Shown here: in pieces, positions 1 to 8,267 of the stretch
How the letters are laid out: every line of letters begins with the position of its first letter
Position numbering within the stretch: the first letter of the stretch is position 1
From: Blastomonas ursincola
GTDB taxonomy: Bacteria; Pseudomonadota; Alphaproteobacteria; Sphingomonadales; Sphingomonadaceae
DNA: 64,000 nucleotides
Direction: 5' to 3'
Assembly: GCF_013607875.1 (NCBI RefSeq)
Contig: NZ_VDES01000003.1
Span: forward strand, 473,364 to 537,363
Position numbers and translations under genes: made by a program
The notes under the pieces: generated by a model
What the model was told of the DNA's origin: nothing
Database searches by the model: none
The model's input: the letters and a program-made list of their open reading frames with translations, nothing else

Positions 1-16
1 CCTTTCGTGAAACTCA

Positions 17-1450
17 TCAGGATTGTGCGATCTGGGCCAGCCGCGCCTCGTGATCGGCGCGGCCCAGGGGAAAGCGGGTGAACAGCCACGCGCAAATGAG
101 TCCGATCACGGTGGTGGCGATGGCAAAGGTCAGCGCGAGCCGGTCGATCACGTCCGGCGCGACCTGGCCCGGCTGAGCATTGTCGGGGAAACCGGCAATG
201 GCGAGGATCAGCGCCGAGGCGAGGATGCCGAGCCCGCCGATACATTTCTGCATGAAGAAGAATCCGGCGAAGAAGATGCCTTCGGTCCGCTTGCCGGTCT
301 CGGCCTCGCTGGCATCGGTGACATCGGCGATCATCGAGCTGATCATCATCATTGCGCAGATGCCGAAGGTGATCGACAGCGCGATCAGCGACAGGATCAC
401 GATCGTGATCGTGCCGCCGCCGGTTGCCGGAAACAGGCCCGCAAGCCGAAGCCAGTAGGGCGCGGTCGCGAACATCAGCGACAGCAGCGAGGCGATCGCT
501 GCGGTGCGCGGCTTTTCGAGGCGGCGCGACGCCGGCCCGACGATGAAGAAAGCAACCGCGACTCCCAGGAACAGCACGAACGGGTAGATGTTGAACACGC
601 TCTGCTCGAATTCCCAGACGTACAGCATCAGATAGTTCTGCAGCGCGAAGAAAAGCCCCTGATTGGCAAAGGCGCACATTCCGGCGGCGAGCAAAAGCTG
701 GAACGGCTTGAAGCGCAGCGCGGCGACGAAGTCCCTGAGGCCATGCGAATGCGCGGCGGGACCATCGGTATTGGGATGTGCGAGCAGCCGGTGCGTTCCC
801 AGCGCCGAGACCACCACCGAGACGATCATCACGACAGACCCGACCAGCGCATAGCGATGATAGCCATTGGGGTTGAGCACGCCATTGTCATAACCGGGCT
901 CGGGCACCAGCAGCAGCGCATAGGCGGCATAGAGCATGACGAGGCCGCCCATCCAGCCGAACAGGAAGCGATAGCGCAGCACCTCGGTGCGTTCGTGATA
1001 GTCGCGCGTCATCTCCGGCAGCATGGCGAGCGCCGGGACCTCATAGGCCGAAAACGAGAAGCGCACCGCCATCGCCACGGCAATGAGGTAGAAGAACAGC
1101 GCGCCGTTGCTCCATTCGGGCGGGTTCCAGAGCAGCAGCCAGGAGAGCGCGATGGGCAGCGCTGCGCCATAGAGCCAGGGATGACGACGTCCCCAGCGGC
1201 TGCGCGTCGCATCCGACCGGTGGCCGACAAAGGGATCGAAAAAGGCGTCGGCCACCAGCGCCAGCGCGACGGCAAGGCCGACCTGCTCTGCCGGCATGCC
1301 AATGACCTGATTGAAATAGATCAGCAGAAAGACGGCAAAGCCGTTGTCCTTGATGCCATAGGCGACCGAACCGAATCCGAAGGCGAGCTTGGTGCCCATC
1401 GACACCTTTTGCGCGGATGCGGGCAGGGGAGGGACTCCGGCAACGGTCAT
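17..1450 (-). CDS. GPH-family (MelB-like) sugar:cation symporter
   Basis: Polytopic inner-membrane protein of about 477 residues with some 12 hydrophobic segments. The segment DAFFDPFVGHRSD followed by RSRWGRRHP (about residues 68-90) is the conserved loop of the glycoside-pentoside-hexuronide:cation symporter family, so proton- or sodium-coupled uptake of a sugar or glycoside is the likely role; the substrate cannot be told. The ATG at 1450 was chosen because residues upstream of it look like low-complexity untranslated leader; an internal ATG at 1399, just before the first membrane segment, is also possible. It is transcribed away from the acyl-CoA dehydrogenase operon, sharing its upstream region with it. 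Confidence 0.85.
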   Translation of the reverse strand: MTVAGVPPLPASAQKVSMGTKLAFGFGSVAYGIKDNGFAVFLLIYFNQVIGMPAEQVGLAVALALVADAFFDPFVGHRSDATRSRWGRRHPWLYGAALPIALSWLLLWNPPEWSNGALFFYLIAVAMAVRFSFSAYEVPALAMLPEMTRDYHERTEVLRYRFLFGWMGGLVMLYAAYALLLVPEPGYDNGVLNPNGYHRYALVGSVVMIVSVVVSALGTHRLLAHPNTDGPAAHSHGLRDFVAALRFKPFQLLLAAGMCAFANQGLFFALQNYLMLYVWEFEQSVFNIYPFVLFLGVAVAFFIVGPASRRLEKPRTAAIASLLSLMFATAPYWLRLAGLFPATGGGTITIVILSLIALSITFGICAMMMISSMIADVTDASEAETGKRTEGIFFAGFFFMQKCIGGLGILASALILAIAGFPDNAQPGQVAPDVIDRLALTFAIATTVIGLICAWLFTRFPLGRADHEARLAQIAQS

Positions 1451-1762
1451 GCGATGCAGCTTTGCCCGCCGCCGAGCAGCCCGTTCGCCCGGTGCCGATG
1501 CACCTGCGTTGCGATGGCCGGTATGGCCCGCTGCATTGATTCTCTCCCGTTCGTGTCCTTGGGCCGATACCATATGGCAGCTACCGTAAACGTCAACCGC
1601 CGTGAGGGTGACGTTACGGCATCCGGCCTAGGATTCAACAGGCTTGCAGCCGCCTTGCGTCCACCATAGACTGGGCCGCGACGGACGGTTTTGGCCGCAG
1701 GAAAAGCTTCCCGGCCCCGCCCTTGGGACCCTATTGGGAATACAGGCGCAGAGAGGATGACG
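1451..1762. promoter_or_regulatory. Divergent promoter region with an imperfect inverted repeat
   Basis: This 312-base intergenic stretch separates the divergent symporter and acyl-CoA dehydrogenase genes. It contains an inverted repeat, CCGTAAACGTCA at 1584-1595 and TGACGTTACGG at 1609-1619, identical apart from one extra A. ACGT-rich arms of this kind resemble operators of MerR-type regulators of acyl-CoA catabolism (LiuR family), but that assignment is inference. No convincing -35/-10 pair was recognised. Confidence 0.4.
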
Positions 1763-2944
1763 ATGAGCGATCTCGATCAGTTCAGGACAGAAGTGCGCGC
1801 ATGGCTGGAGGAGAATTGCCCCGCCGAGATGCGCGAGCCGGTGCGCGGCGATGACGATGTGTGCTGGGGCGGACGCAACTGGCAGTTCAAGAACGAGGCG
1901 CAGAAGCTGTGGCTCGAGCGCTGCGTCGCCAAGGGCTATACCGTCCCCGACTGGCCCAAGCCCTATGGCGGTGCCGGTCTGTCGGCTGCCGAAACCAAGA
2001 TCCTGCGCCAGGAGATGGCGCGCATCAACGCGCGTCCGCCGCTGTCGAGCTTCGGCATCTGGATGCTTGGCCCAGCGCTTCTGCATTTCGGCACCGAAGA
2101 GCAGAAGGTGCATTACCTGAACCAGATCGCGCGCGGCGAGATCCGCTGGTGCCAGGGCTATTCGGAACCGGGTTCGGGATCGGACCTCGTGTCCCTGCAG
2201 ACCTATGGCGAGGACAAGGGCGATCACTGGGTGGTCAACGGCCAGAAGATCTGGACCAGCTATGCCGACAAGTGTGACTGGATCTTCTGCCTGGTCCGCA
2301 CCGACAAAACGAACAAGTATCAGGGCATCTCGTTCCTGCTGTTCGATATGGAGACGCCCGGCGTCACCACCAAGCCGATCAAGCTGATCAGCGGCAACTC
2401 GCCCTTCTGCGAGACCTTTTTCGACAATGTCGTGGTGCCCAAGCACCAGATCGTCGGCGAACTCAACCGCGGCTGGGATGTCGCCAAGTATCTGCTCGGC
2501 CATGAGCGCGAGATGATCTCGGGCGGCGGCCTGGGCGACGGCGCACCCTCGCTCGGCGCGCAGCTCAAGAATTCGATCGGCACCAATGGCCTCGGCCAGC
2601 TCGACGACGGCATTCTGCGCGCCGAACTCGCGCAGTTCGATGTCGATGCGCTGGCGTTCAAGGCGATGGCCGAGCGCTTCGGCGACGAGATGAAGGCAGG
2701 CAAGGGCCATCCCGCGCAGCCCAACATGATGAAATACGCCGGGACCGAGCTCAACAAGCGTCGCCACGAGCTGGTGATGGCGGGCAATGGCTCGGACGCG
2801 CTCGAATGGGAGAGCGAAGCCAGCAAGGGCGGCGCCAAGGCGCGCAACTGGCTGCGCACCAAGGCTAACAGCATCGAGGGCGGCACCAGCGAGGTGATGC
2901 TCAACGTCATCTCCAAGCGCATCCTCGACCTGCCGGGCGCTTGA
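1763..2944 (+). CDS. Acyl-CoA dehydrogenase (catalytic-type subunit)
   Basis: FAD-dependent acyl-CoA dehydrogenase of 393 residues that would introduce the alpha,beta double bond into a CoA thioester. The middle domain contains GYSEPGSGSDL and KIWTSYADKCDW, typical of the family, and the C-terminus has SIEGGTSEV, which carries the glutamate-containing motif of the active site. The ATG at 1763 has GAGAGG six bases upstream; another ATG at 1757 has no spacing for that site. It heads an operon with two more acyl-CoA dehydrogenases and an SDR, suggesting beta-oxidation of a branched or cyclic acid. The next gene lacks the EGTSE motif, so the two may form a heteromeric enzyme as in FadE/ChsE pairs. 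Confidence 0.9.
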   Translation: MSDLDQFRTEVRAWLEENCPAEMREPVRGDDDVCWGGRNWQFKNEAQKLWLERCVAKGYTVPDWPKPYGGAGLSAAETKILRQEMARINARPPLSSFGIWMLGPALLHFGTEEQKVHYLNQIARGEIRWCQGYSEPGSGSDLVSLQTYGEDKGDHWVVNGQKIWTSYADKCDWIFCLVRTDKTNKYQGISFLLFDMETPGVTTKPIKLISGNSPFCETFFDNVVVPKHQIVGELNRGWDVAKYLLGHEREMISGGGLGDGAPSLGAQLKNSIGTNGLGQLDDGILRAELAQFDVDALAFKAMAERFGDEMKAGKGHPAQPNMMKYAGTELNKRRHELVMAGNGSDALEWESEASKGGAKARNWLRTKANSIEGGTSEVMLNVISKRILDLPGA

Positions 2945-2954
2945 GTCACTATGG

Positions 2955-2978
2955 CCCTCTCCCCTTGAGGGGAGAGGG
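2955..2978. repeat. REP-like palindrome
   Basis: Perfect 10-base arms CCCTCTCCCC and GGGGAGAGGG flank the loop TTGA just behind the first acyl-CoA dehydrogenase, followed by TTGGGAGAGGGGG. The same arms recur at 3054-3077. A strong hairpin here could stabilise or attenuate the mRNA, but it has no T-run and is more like a dispersed intergenic repeat than a terminator. Confidence 0.7.
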
Positions 2979-3053
2979 TTGGGAGAGGGGGCAACCCTCT
3001 CGTTTTTCTCATCATTCAAAGGGCCGGGCAGGGCTTCGTTCCCCTCTCCCCGG

Positions 3054-3077
3054 CCCTCTCCCCTCAAGGGGAGAGGG
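3054..3077. repeat. REP-like palindrome, second copy
   Basis: Arms CCCTCTCCCC and GGGGAGAGGG are identical to those at 2955-2978 but the loop is TCAA, so the loop is the reverse complement of the first copy's. The palindrome ends only 9 bases before the start codon of the second acyl-CoA dehydrogenase, and its last bases (GAGGGAGA) double as the ribosome binding site. Confidence 0.7.
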
Positions 3078-3086
3078 AGATCTAAA

Positions 3087-4223
3087 ATGCCCATGTTCCT
3101 CAACGAAGACCAAACCATGCTGCGCGACAGCGCGCGCGAATTCCTCAAGACCGAGGCCCCGGTCAGCCATATGCGCAAGCTGCGCGACGAGGGCTGCAAG
3201 GACGGTTTCCGCCACGCGCTGTGGAAGCAGTTCGGCGAGATGGGCTTTACCGGCATCCTGATCGGTGAAGACGATGGCGGCCTCGGCCTCGGCCATGTCG
3301 AGGCGGGCGTGGTGCTCGAAGAAATCGGTCGCAATCTGTCGCCTTCGCCGTTCCTGACCACGGCGGTGGCGGGCGTTTCGGCGCTCAACCATGGCGGGCA
3401 GCATCTCAAGGACAAGTTCTTCCCCGGCATCCTCGCAGGCGAGACCGTGCTGGCGCTGGCGATCGACGAGCATGCCAAGCATCGCCCGGCTCAGATCGCG
3501 ACCAAGGCGGAGAAATCGGGCAACGGATTCAAGCTCTCGGGCAAGAAGCAGTTCGTCGTGCAGGGCGCGAGCGCCGATGCGCTGATCGTCGCCGCACGCA
3601 CTGCTGGCGCGCCGGGTGAGACCGATGGCATCACGCTGTTCGTCGTAGACAAGGATTCCGCGAACCTTTCGATCGACAATACCCGGCTGGTCGACAGCTC
3701 GATGGCCGCGCATGTCACGCTCGACGGCGTCGAGGTCGATGGCGATGCGGTGATCGGCGATGTCGACAATGGCTGGCAGGTGCTGTCCGCATTGCTCAAG
3801 GCGGGCCGCGCAGGCTCTGCCGCCGAGCTGGTCGGCGTCGGTTCGGGCGCGATGGACATGACCGTAGATTATCTCAAGCAGCGCAAGCAGTTCGGCCGTC
3901 TGATCGGCGAGTTCCAGGCGCTCCAGCACCGCGCAGCGCATCTCTACAGCGAGATGGAAATCGCGCGCGCGGCCGTGCTCAAGGCGCAGCAACTGCTCGA
4001 CGAGGGCAAGGACAGCGCGGATATCTATGTCTCGGTCGCCAAGGCCAAGGCCGGACGCAGCGCCAATCTCGCGGTGCGCGAGGGCGTGCAGATGCACGGC
4101 GGCATCGGCATGACCGACGAGTACGATATCGGCTTCTACATGAAGCGCGACCGAGCGCTCAACGAGTTCATGGGCGATGCGAACTTCCACGCAGGCCGCG
4201 TCGCGGAGATTTTTGGGTATTGA
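3087..4223 (+). CDS. Acyl-CoA dehydrogenase (probable non-catalytic partner subunit)
   Basis: Acyl-CoA dehydrogenase fold of 378 residues. The MHGGIG motif near residue 335 and RKQFGRLIGEFQALQHR near 270 are family hallmarks (FAD and subunit contacts). Where catalytic members have an EGTSE motif, this protein reads NEFMGDANFHAGR, so the usual catalytic glutamate motif is absent. Known heteromeric FadE pairs combine one complete and one incomplete active site, and the preceding gene has the complete type, so an alpha/beta complex is a reasonable inference. The ATG at 3087 follows a GAGGGAGA site that lies within the REP-like palindrome. Confidence 0.88.
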   Translation: MPMFLNEDQTMLRDSAREFLKTEAPVSHMRKLRDEGCKDGFRHALWKQFGEMGFTGILIGEDDGGLGLGHVEAGVVLEEIGRNLSPSPFLTTAVAGVSALNHGGQHLKDKFFPGILAGETVLALAIDEHAKHRPAQIATKAEKSGNGFKLSGKKQFVVQGASADALIVAARTAGAPGETDGITLFVVDKDSANLSIDNTRLVDSSMAAHVTLDGVEVDGDAVIGDVDNGWQVLSALLKAGRAGSAAELVGVGSGAMDMTVDYLKQRKQFGRLIGEFQALQHRAAHLYSEMEIARAAVLKAQQLLDEGKDSADIYVSVAKAKAGRSANLAVREGVQMHGGIGMTDEYDIGFYMKRDRALNEFMGDANFHAGRVAEIFGY

Positions 4224-4234
4224 TCATCCTCTAG

Positions 4235-4345
4235 CCCCTCCCATTGAGTTGCACTCGTCTGCGGCTCAGGGGAGGGGTTGGGGTGGGGCCTTCACGGGTG
4301 GCGCAGCTATGCCCCACCCCCAGCCCCTCCCCTGAAGGAGAGGGG
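4235..4345. repeat. Long GC-rich inverted repeat between acyl-CoA dehydrogenase genes
   Basis: GGGGAGGGGTTGGGGTGGGGC (about 4269-4289) can pair with GCCCCACCCCCAGCCCCTCCCC (about 4311-4332), with extra short arms AGCCCCTCCC near 4233 and GGAGAGGGGAG near 4338. It is related in composition to the palindromes at 2955 and 3054, and both operon gaps carry such an element. There is no T-run; it is interpreted as a dispersed intergenic repeat. Confidence 0.6.
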
Positions 4346-4354
4346 AGTATTTGC

Positions 4355-5497
4355 ATGGCACTCGATCCCGAAATTTTCGACGCGCTCCTCGAAGGCGTGC
4401 GCCGCTTCGTTGCCGAACGGTTGCGCCCGCTCGAGGCGCAGGTGTCAGAGACCGACGAGATTCCCGACGATCTCGTCCAGGACATGCGCGATCTGGGCCT
4501 GTTCGGCCTGTCGATCAGCGAGGAATATGGCGGTCTCGGCCTCAACATGGAGGAAGAGGTCCGCATCGCCTTCGAACTCGGGCGCACCTCGCCCGCAATG
4601 CGATCGACCTTCGGCACCAATGTCGGCATCGGCAGCCAGGGGCTGGTGATGGACGGCAACGAGGCGCAGAAGGCGAAATATCTGCCGCTGATCGCCAGCG
4701 GCGCGATCATCACCTCGTTCGCGCTGACCGAGCCCGATGTCGGATCGGACAGCGGATCGGTGAAGACCCGAGCCGAGCTCGACGGCGATGCCTATGTGCT
4801 CAACGGCTCGAAGCGCTACATCACCAATGCCGACAAGGCCGATCTGTTCACGGTGATGGCGCGCACCGGCGGTCCCGGCCCCAAGGGCGTGACCGCCTTT
4901 CTGGTGCCGCGCGATCTGCCCGGCCTGTCCGTCGGCAAGCCTGAGCGCAAGATGGGCCAGCAGGGCGCGCATGTCTGCGACGTCAATTTCGACAACGTTC
5001 GCGTGCCGGTCGAGAACCGGCTGGGCGCGGAAGGTGACGGCTTCAAGGTCGCGATGCGCGTGCTCGATCGCGGGCGGCTGCACATTTCGGCGGTCTGTGT
5101 CGGCGCGGCCGAGCGGCTGATTGCCGACAGCATTGCTTATGCCAAGGACCGCCAGCAGTTCGGCAAGCCGATCGCCGAATTCCAGCTGATCCAGGCGATG
5201 ATCGCCGACTCGGTGGCCGAGTGCAAGGCGGCCAAGGCGCTGGTGCTGCAGACCGCCAAGGCCAAGGACCGCGGCGAGCGCATTACAGAGGACTGCGCCT
5301 GCGCCAAGCTGATCGCGTCCGAGATGGTCGGCCGCGTCGCCGACCGCGCGGTGCAGATCTTCGGCGGCGCGGGCTATATCGCCGACTATGGCATCGAACG
5401 CTTCTACCGCGACGTCCGCTTGTTCCGCATCTACGAGGGAACCAGCGAGATCCAGCGCACCATCATTGCAAGGGAAGCCTTGCGTTCGGAGGGATGA
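4355..5497 (+). CDS. Acyl-CoA dehydrogenase (SCAD-type)
   Basis: A 380-residue acyl-CoA dehydrogenase with ALTEPDVGSDSGS and KRYITNADKADLF in the FAD-binding middle domain, DRQQFGKPIAEFQLIQ in the C-terminal helical domain, and RIYEGTSEIQRTIIAREAL at the end. The glutamate of YEGTSE is the expected catalytic base, so this is a self-sufficient enzyme unlike its upstream neighbour. The start at 4355 has AGGAGAGGGG upstream. Its stop codon overlaps the first possible ATG of the following SDR gene, which indicates co-transcription. Confidence 0.92.
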   Translation: MALDPEIFDALLEGVRRFVAERLRPLEAQVSETDEIPDDLVQDMRDLGLFGLSISEEYGGLGLNMEEEVRIAFELGRTSPAMRSTFGTNVGIGSQGLVMDGNEAQKAKYLPLIASGAIITSFALTEPDVGSDSGSVKTRAELDGDAYVLNGSKRYITNADKADLFTVMARTGGPGPKGVTAFLVPRDLPGLSVGKPERKMGQQGAHVCDVNFDNVRVPVENRLGAEGDGFKVAMRVLDRGRLHISAVCVGAAERLIADSIAYAKDRQQFGKPIAEFQLIQAMIADSVAECKAAKALVLQTAKAKDRGERITEDCACAKLIASEMVGRVADRAVQIFGGAGYIADYGIERFYRDVRLFRIYEGTSEIQRTIIAREALRSEG

Positions 5498-5499
5498 AC

Positions 5500-6300
5500 A
5501 TGAGCATTGAAAACCTGTTTTCGGTCAAGGGCAAGGTTGCCCTGGTCACCGGTGGATCGCGCGGCATCGGCAAGATGATCGCGCAGGGGCTGATCGCCGC
5601 GGGCGCCAAGGTCTATATCTCGGCGCGCAAGGCCGCCGCCTGTGATGCGACCGCCGAGGAACTGGGGCCGAACTGCATCTCACTGCCCTGCGACGTATCG
5701 AGCGTCGAAGGCGCACGCCAGCTCGCCGCGCAGCTGGCCGAGCATGAAAGCCGGCTCGACATCCTCGTCAACAATGCGGGCGCCGCCTGGGGTGCGGAGT
5801 TCGAGGATTTCCCGGAAGTGGGCTGGGACAAGGTGATGGACCTCAACGTCAAGTCGCCCTTCTTCCTCACCCAGGCGCTGCATGGCCTGCTGAAAGCGGG
5901 CGCGACCGCCGAAACCCCGGCCAAGGTGATCAATATCTCGTCGGTCGACGGGATGCGGGTCAATCCGTGGGAGACGTACAGCTATCAGGCAAGCAAGGCG
6001 GCGCTGATCCAGCTGACCAAGCGCATGGCTGTCCGCCTGCTGCGCGACCATATCTATGTCACCGGCATCGGCCCGGGCGCATTCCCCTCGGACATGAACA
6101 AGGCCGCGCGCGACTATGGCGACAAGGTGGCCAGCGGCATCCCCAACAAGCGCGTCGGCGACTGGCAGGATATTTCGGGCGCGGTGATCTTCCTTGCCAG
6201 CCGCGCGGGCGACTATGTGATCGGCACCACCATCCCGGTCGATGGCGGCATCGTCAATGCCTCGGTGCCGCAGGGCGGCTACGACCCCGAAGGCCATTGA
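5500..6300 (+). CDS. Short-chain dehydrogenase/reductase (SDR)
   Basis: Classical SDR of 266 residues. The N-terminal Rossmann motif is TGGSRGIG (about residue 17), followed by NNAG near 87 and the catalytic series S (INISSVDG), Y and K (YSYQASKAAL). The end PVDGGI is typical of FabG-like oxidoreductases. The insertion ATAETPAKVINISS resembles SDRs annotated in acyl-CoA catabolic operons; it may act as the 3-hydroxyacyl-CoA or related alcohol dehydrogenase after the dehydrogenases. The ATG at 5500 has GGAGGG six bases upstream; an ATG at 5494 overlapping the previous stop is an alternative. Confidence 0.9.
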   Translation: MSIENLFSVKGKVALVTGGSRGIGKMIAQGLIAAGAKVYISARKAAACDATAEELGPNCISLPCDVSSVEGARQLAAQLAEHESRLDILVNNAGAAWGAEFEDFPEVGWDKVMDLNVKSPFFLTQALHGLLKAGATAETPAKVINISSVDGMRVNPWETYSYQASKAALIQLTKRMAVRLLRDHIYVTGIGPGAFPSDMNKAARDYGDKVASGIPNKRVGDWQDISGAVIFLASRAGDYVIGTTIPVDGGIVNASVPQGGYDPEGH

Positions 6301-6323
6301 TCGATCCGTTCGGACGTAAAATC

Positions 6324-6355
6324 GCGGCGCGGGCAGGGGTGGCGCGCGCCGCTTT
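6324..6355 (+). terminator. Possible weak terminator after the SDR gene
   Basis: GCGGCGCG at 6324-6331 and CGCGCCGC at 6345-6352 form a perfect 8-base stem followed by only three Ts. It would end the catabolic operon before the independent DUF4197 gene. The short T-run makes it uncertain. Confidence 0.35.
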
Positions 6356-6394
6356 CATGCACACTGCCTGGAAATATTCATGGGGAGATGTGTG

Positions 6395-7090
6395 ATGGCC
6401 TTGCGCAACCTGGCGATGGCAATCGGCCTGGGCATCGCAATGGTTGCAACCGGTCCGATCGCCGAGGCGCAATCCCGCAAATCCTCGCCCTCGCTTGGCG
6501 GGTCGATGAGGGGCCTGCTCGGCAATGCGTCGGACAGCGCGCTCGATCAGCTCGGACAGCCCGGTGCCTTCTATGCCGACGAGGCCGTGCGCATTCTGTT
6601 GCCTGGTCCATTGCAGAAGGCGACCAAGCTGCTGCGGCTCACCGACCGGGCGGGGATCACCAACAACCTGGTCAAGTCCTTGAACGATGCCGCAGGCCTC
6701 GCCGCGCAGGAGGCCAAGCCGGTCTTCCGTTCGGCCATCGATTCGATGACGCTCGCCGACGGCGTCGGCATCGTCGCGGGTGGCGATACCGCAGGCACGC
6801 AATATCTCCGGCGCACCTCGGGCGAAGTGCTGCGCCAGAAGATGCGCCCGCTGGTGAGCAACGCGCTGGGCCGTACCGGCGCCTTCAAGCAACTGGATAG
6901 CCTGGGGACCAGCGGAACCGGCGGCGTGCTCGGCGCGCTCGCTGGCGTGGACCTCAGCCGCGATGGGTTGATCGACAGCGTCACCGATCAGGCGATGTCG
7001 GGGATCTTCACCTATATCGGTCGCGAAGAGTCCAACTTCCGGAAGAACCCGCTCAAGTCCGGCAAGAAGCTGCTCGACCGAGTGATGTGA
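6395..7090 (+). CDS. DUF4197 domain-containing exported protein
   Basis: A 231-residue protein with an N-terminal signal peptide (hydrophobic stretch ending in EAQS near residue 26). The body resembles DUF4197: a leading GLLGNASDSALDQLG, an internal MRPLVSNALGR and the terminal DSVTDQAMSGIFTYIGREESNFRKNPLKSGKKLLDRV, which is the strongest match. The function of this family is unknown. The ATG at 6395 was preferred over 6380 because GGGGAG lies about seven bases upstream. It converges with gmk, which ends six bases away. Confidence 0.8.
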   Translation: MALRNLAMAIGLGIAMVATGPIAEAQSRKSSPSLGGSMRGLLGNASDSALDQLGQPGAFYADEAVRILLPGPLQKATKLLRLTDRAGITNNLVKSLNDAAGLAAQEAKPVFRSAIDSMTLADGVGIVAGGDTAGTQYLRRTSGEVLRQKMRPLVSNALGRTGAFKQLDSLGTSGTGGVLGALAGVDLSRDGLIDSVTDQAMSGIFTYIGREESNFRKNPLKSGKKLLDRVM

Positions 7091-7096
7091 GCGGCA

Positions 7097-7753
7097 TCAG
7101 GGCGAAGGCGTGTTCATCAGGTCGCGGACATAATCGATCAGCCCGGTCTGGCGCGCGCGGCGCATACGTTCCGAATTGAGAATCTGTCGGACTTTCTCGA
7201 AGCAGTTTTCGACATTGTCGTTGATGACGACGAAATCATAGCCATCCCAGTGGCTGATCTCGTCCTGTGCACGTGCCATGCGCCCGGCGATCACCTCTTC
7301 GCTGTCGGTATTACGGCTACGCAGCCGCCGGTGCAACTCTTCCAGCGAGGGTGGAAGGATGAACACGCGCACGACATCGCCCTCGGCGCGCTGGTACAGC
7401 TGCTGCGTGCCCTGCCAGTCGATGTCGAAGAGGAAATCCTGCCCTTCGCGCAGGCCCTGTTTCACCTGGGCCTTGGGCGTTCCATAATAATGGCCGAAGA
7501 CCTTGGCCCATTCGAGCAACGCGTTGTCCTCGACCAGCCGGTGGAACTCGGCCTCGTCGATGAAATGATAGTCCTTGCCGTCAATCTCGCCGGGGCGAGG
7601 CGGGCGCGTGGTCACCGACACGGACAATGCGATATGCTTGTCCTGTTCGAGCAGCATCCTCGCGATGGTCGATTTGCCCGCACCCGAGGGCGAAGACAGG
7701 ATGAACAGCAGCCCACGACGGGCAAGCGGCGCTTGGATGACGGTGTTGATCAT
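7097..7753 (-). CDS. gmk: Guanylate kinase
   Basis: Cytosolic kinase of 218 residues converting GMP and ATP to GDP and ADP. The P-loop SSPSGAGKST is at about residues 20-29, followed by SVSVTTRPPRPGEIDGKDYHFI, the GMP-binding region with conserved arginines and the YHF triad, and FDIDWQGTQQL and ILPPSLEELHRRL downstream. Length and motif spacing match bacterial Gmk. guaA, the enzyme making its substrate, lies further along the same window but is not linked operonically. Confidence 0.96.
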   Translation of the reverse strand: MINTVIQAPLARRGLLFILSSPSGAGKSTIARMLLEQDKHIALSVSVTTRPPRPGEIDGKDYHFIDEAEFHRLVEDNALLEWAKVFGHYYGTPKAQVKQGLREGQDFLFDIDWQGTQQLYQRAEGDVVRVFILPPSLEELHRRLRSRNTDSEEVIAGRMARAQDEISHWDGYDFVVINDNVENCFEKVRQILNSERMRRARQTGLIDYVRDLMNTPSP

Positions 7754-7814
7754 GGCGGCTCATGGCCAAAGCCGCCGCCAAAGGTCAACCAGTTTGTGCG
7801 TTACAATTGGCGCG

Positions 7815-8198
7815 TCAAGGCTTGGGCGGCTTGGCCTTCTGCTTGCGCTGGTCATAGACCGCCTTGGCAAGCAGCGCACCGCCGACAAGAAGCGCGCCCG
7901 GCACCGAGCGCGTGGCGACGCGCGCCGCAATCGCTCCCATCAGCGTGCCGCCAAAGACGGTCGCTGCGACCTGATTGCGCGCCTTGGCCCCGATCATGTT
8001 GCGCAGCATCTCGTCATTGGCCGCCGTCGTGATCAGGCGACTCGCACCGTTCCAGGCGCCGACGGTCCAATGCGGGCGGGCAGCGGGCGGCGCGGCGGTG
8101 ACGCCGGTCCCGGCCACCGGTGCCGGTGTGTTGACCACCGGCGTCGTGCTGGCGGGCGTTTCGGGGGTGGACGGGCTGTCGTTCACGGGGTTGGTCAT
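7815..8198 (-). CDS. Hypothetical protein with Pro/Thr-rich N-terminus and a C-terminal hydrophobic segment
   Basis: A 127-residue protein that I do not recognise. Residues 1-40 are rich in Pro, Thr and Ala and probably disordered; residues about 75-115 contain a glycine- and alanine-rich hydrophobic stretch (GGTLMGAIAARVATRSVPGALLVGGALLAKAVYD) that could be one or two membrane helices, and the C-terminus is basic (RKQKAKPPKP). It lies between gmk and fumC in the same orientation. Start at 8198 was taken because upstream residues are not protein-like. Confidence 0.65.
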   Translation of the reverse strand: MTNPVNDSPSTPETPASTTPVVNTPAPVAGTGVTAAPPAARPHWTVGAWNGASRLITTAANDEMLRNMIGAKARNQVAATVFGGTLMGAIAARVATRSVPGALLVGGALLAKAVYDQRKQKAKPPKP

Positions 8199-8267
8199 GG
8201 CACATCCATAGCTGATTTGGGCTCCGACCTCAAACGCCTGCCGCCGCAGGAGCGTTCCCACAACCAG

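Noticed and set aside
1628..3478. A 616-codon minus-strand frame over the acyl-CoA dehydrogenases
   Set aside because: It is the antisense of genes with clear family motifs and passes through the palindromic repeats.
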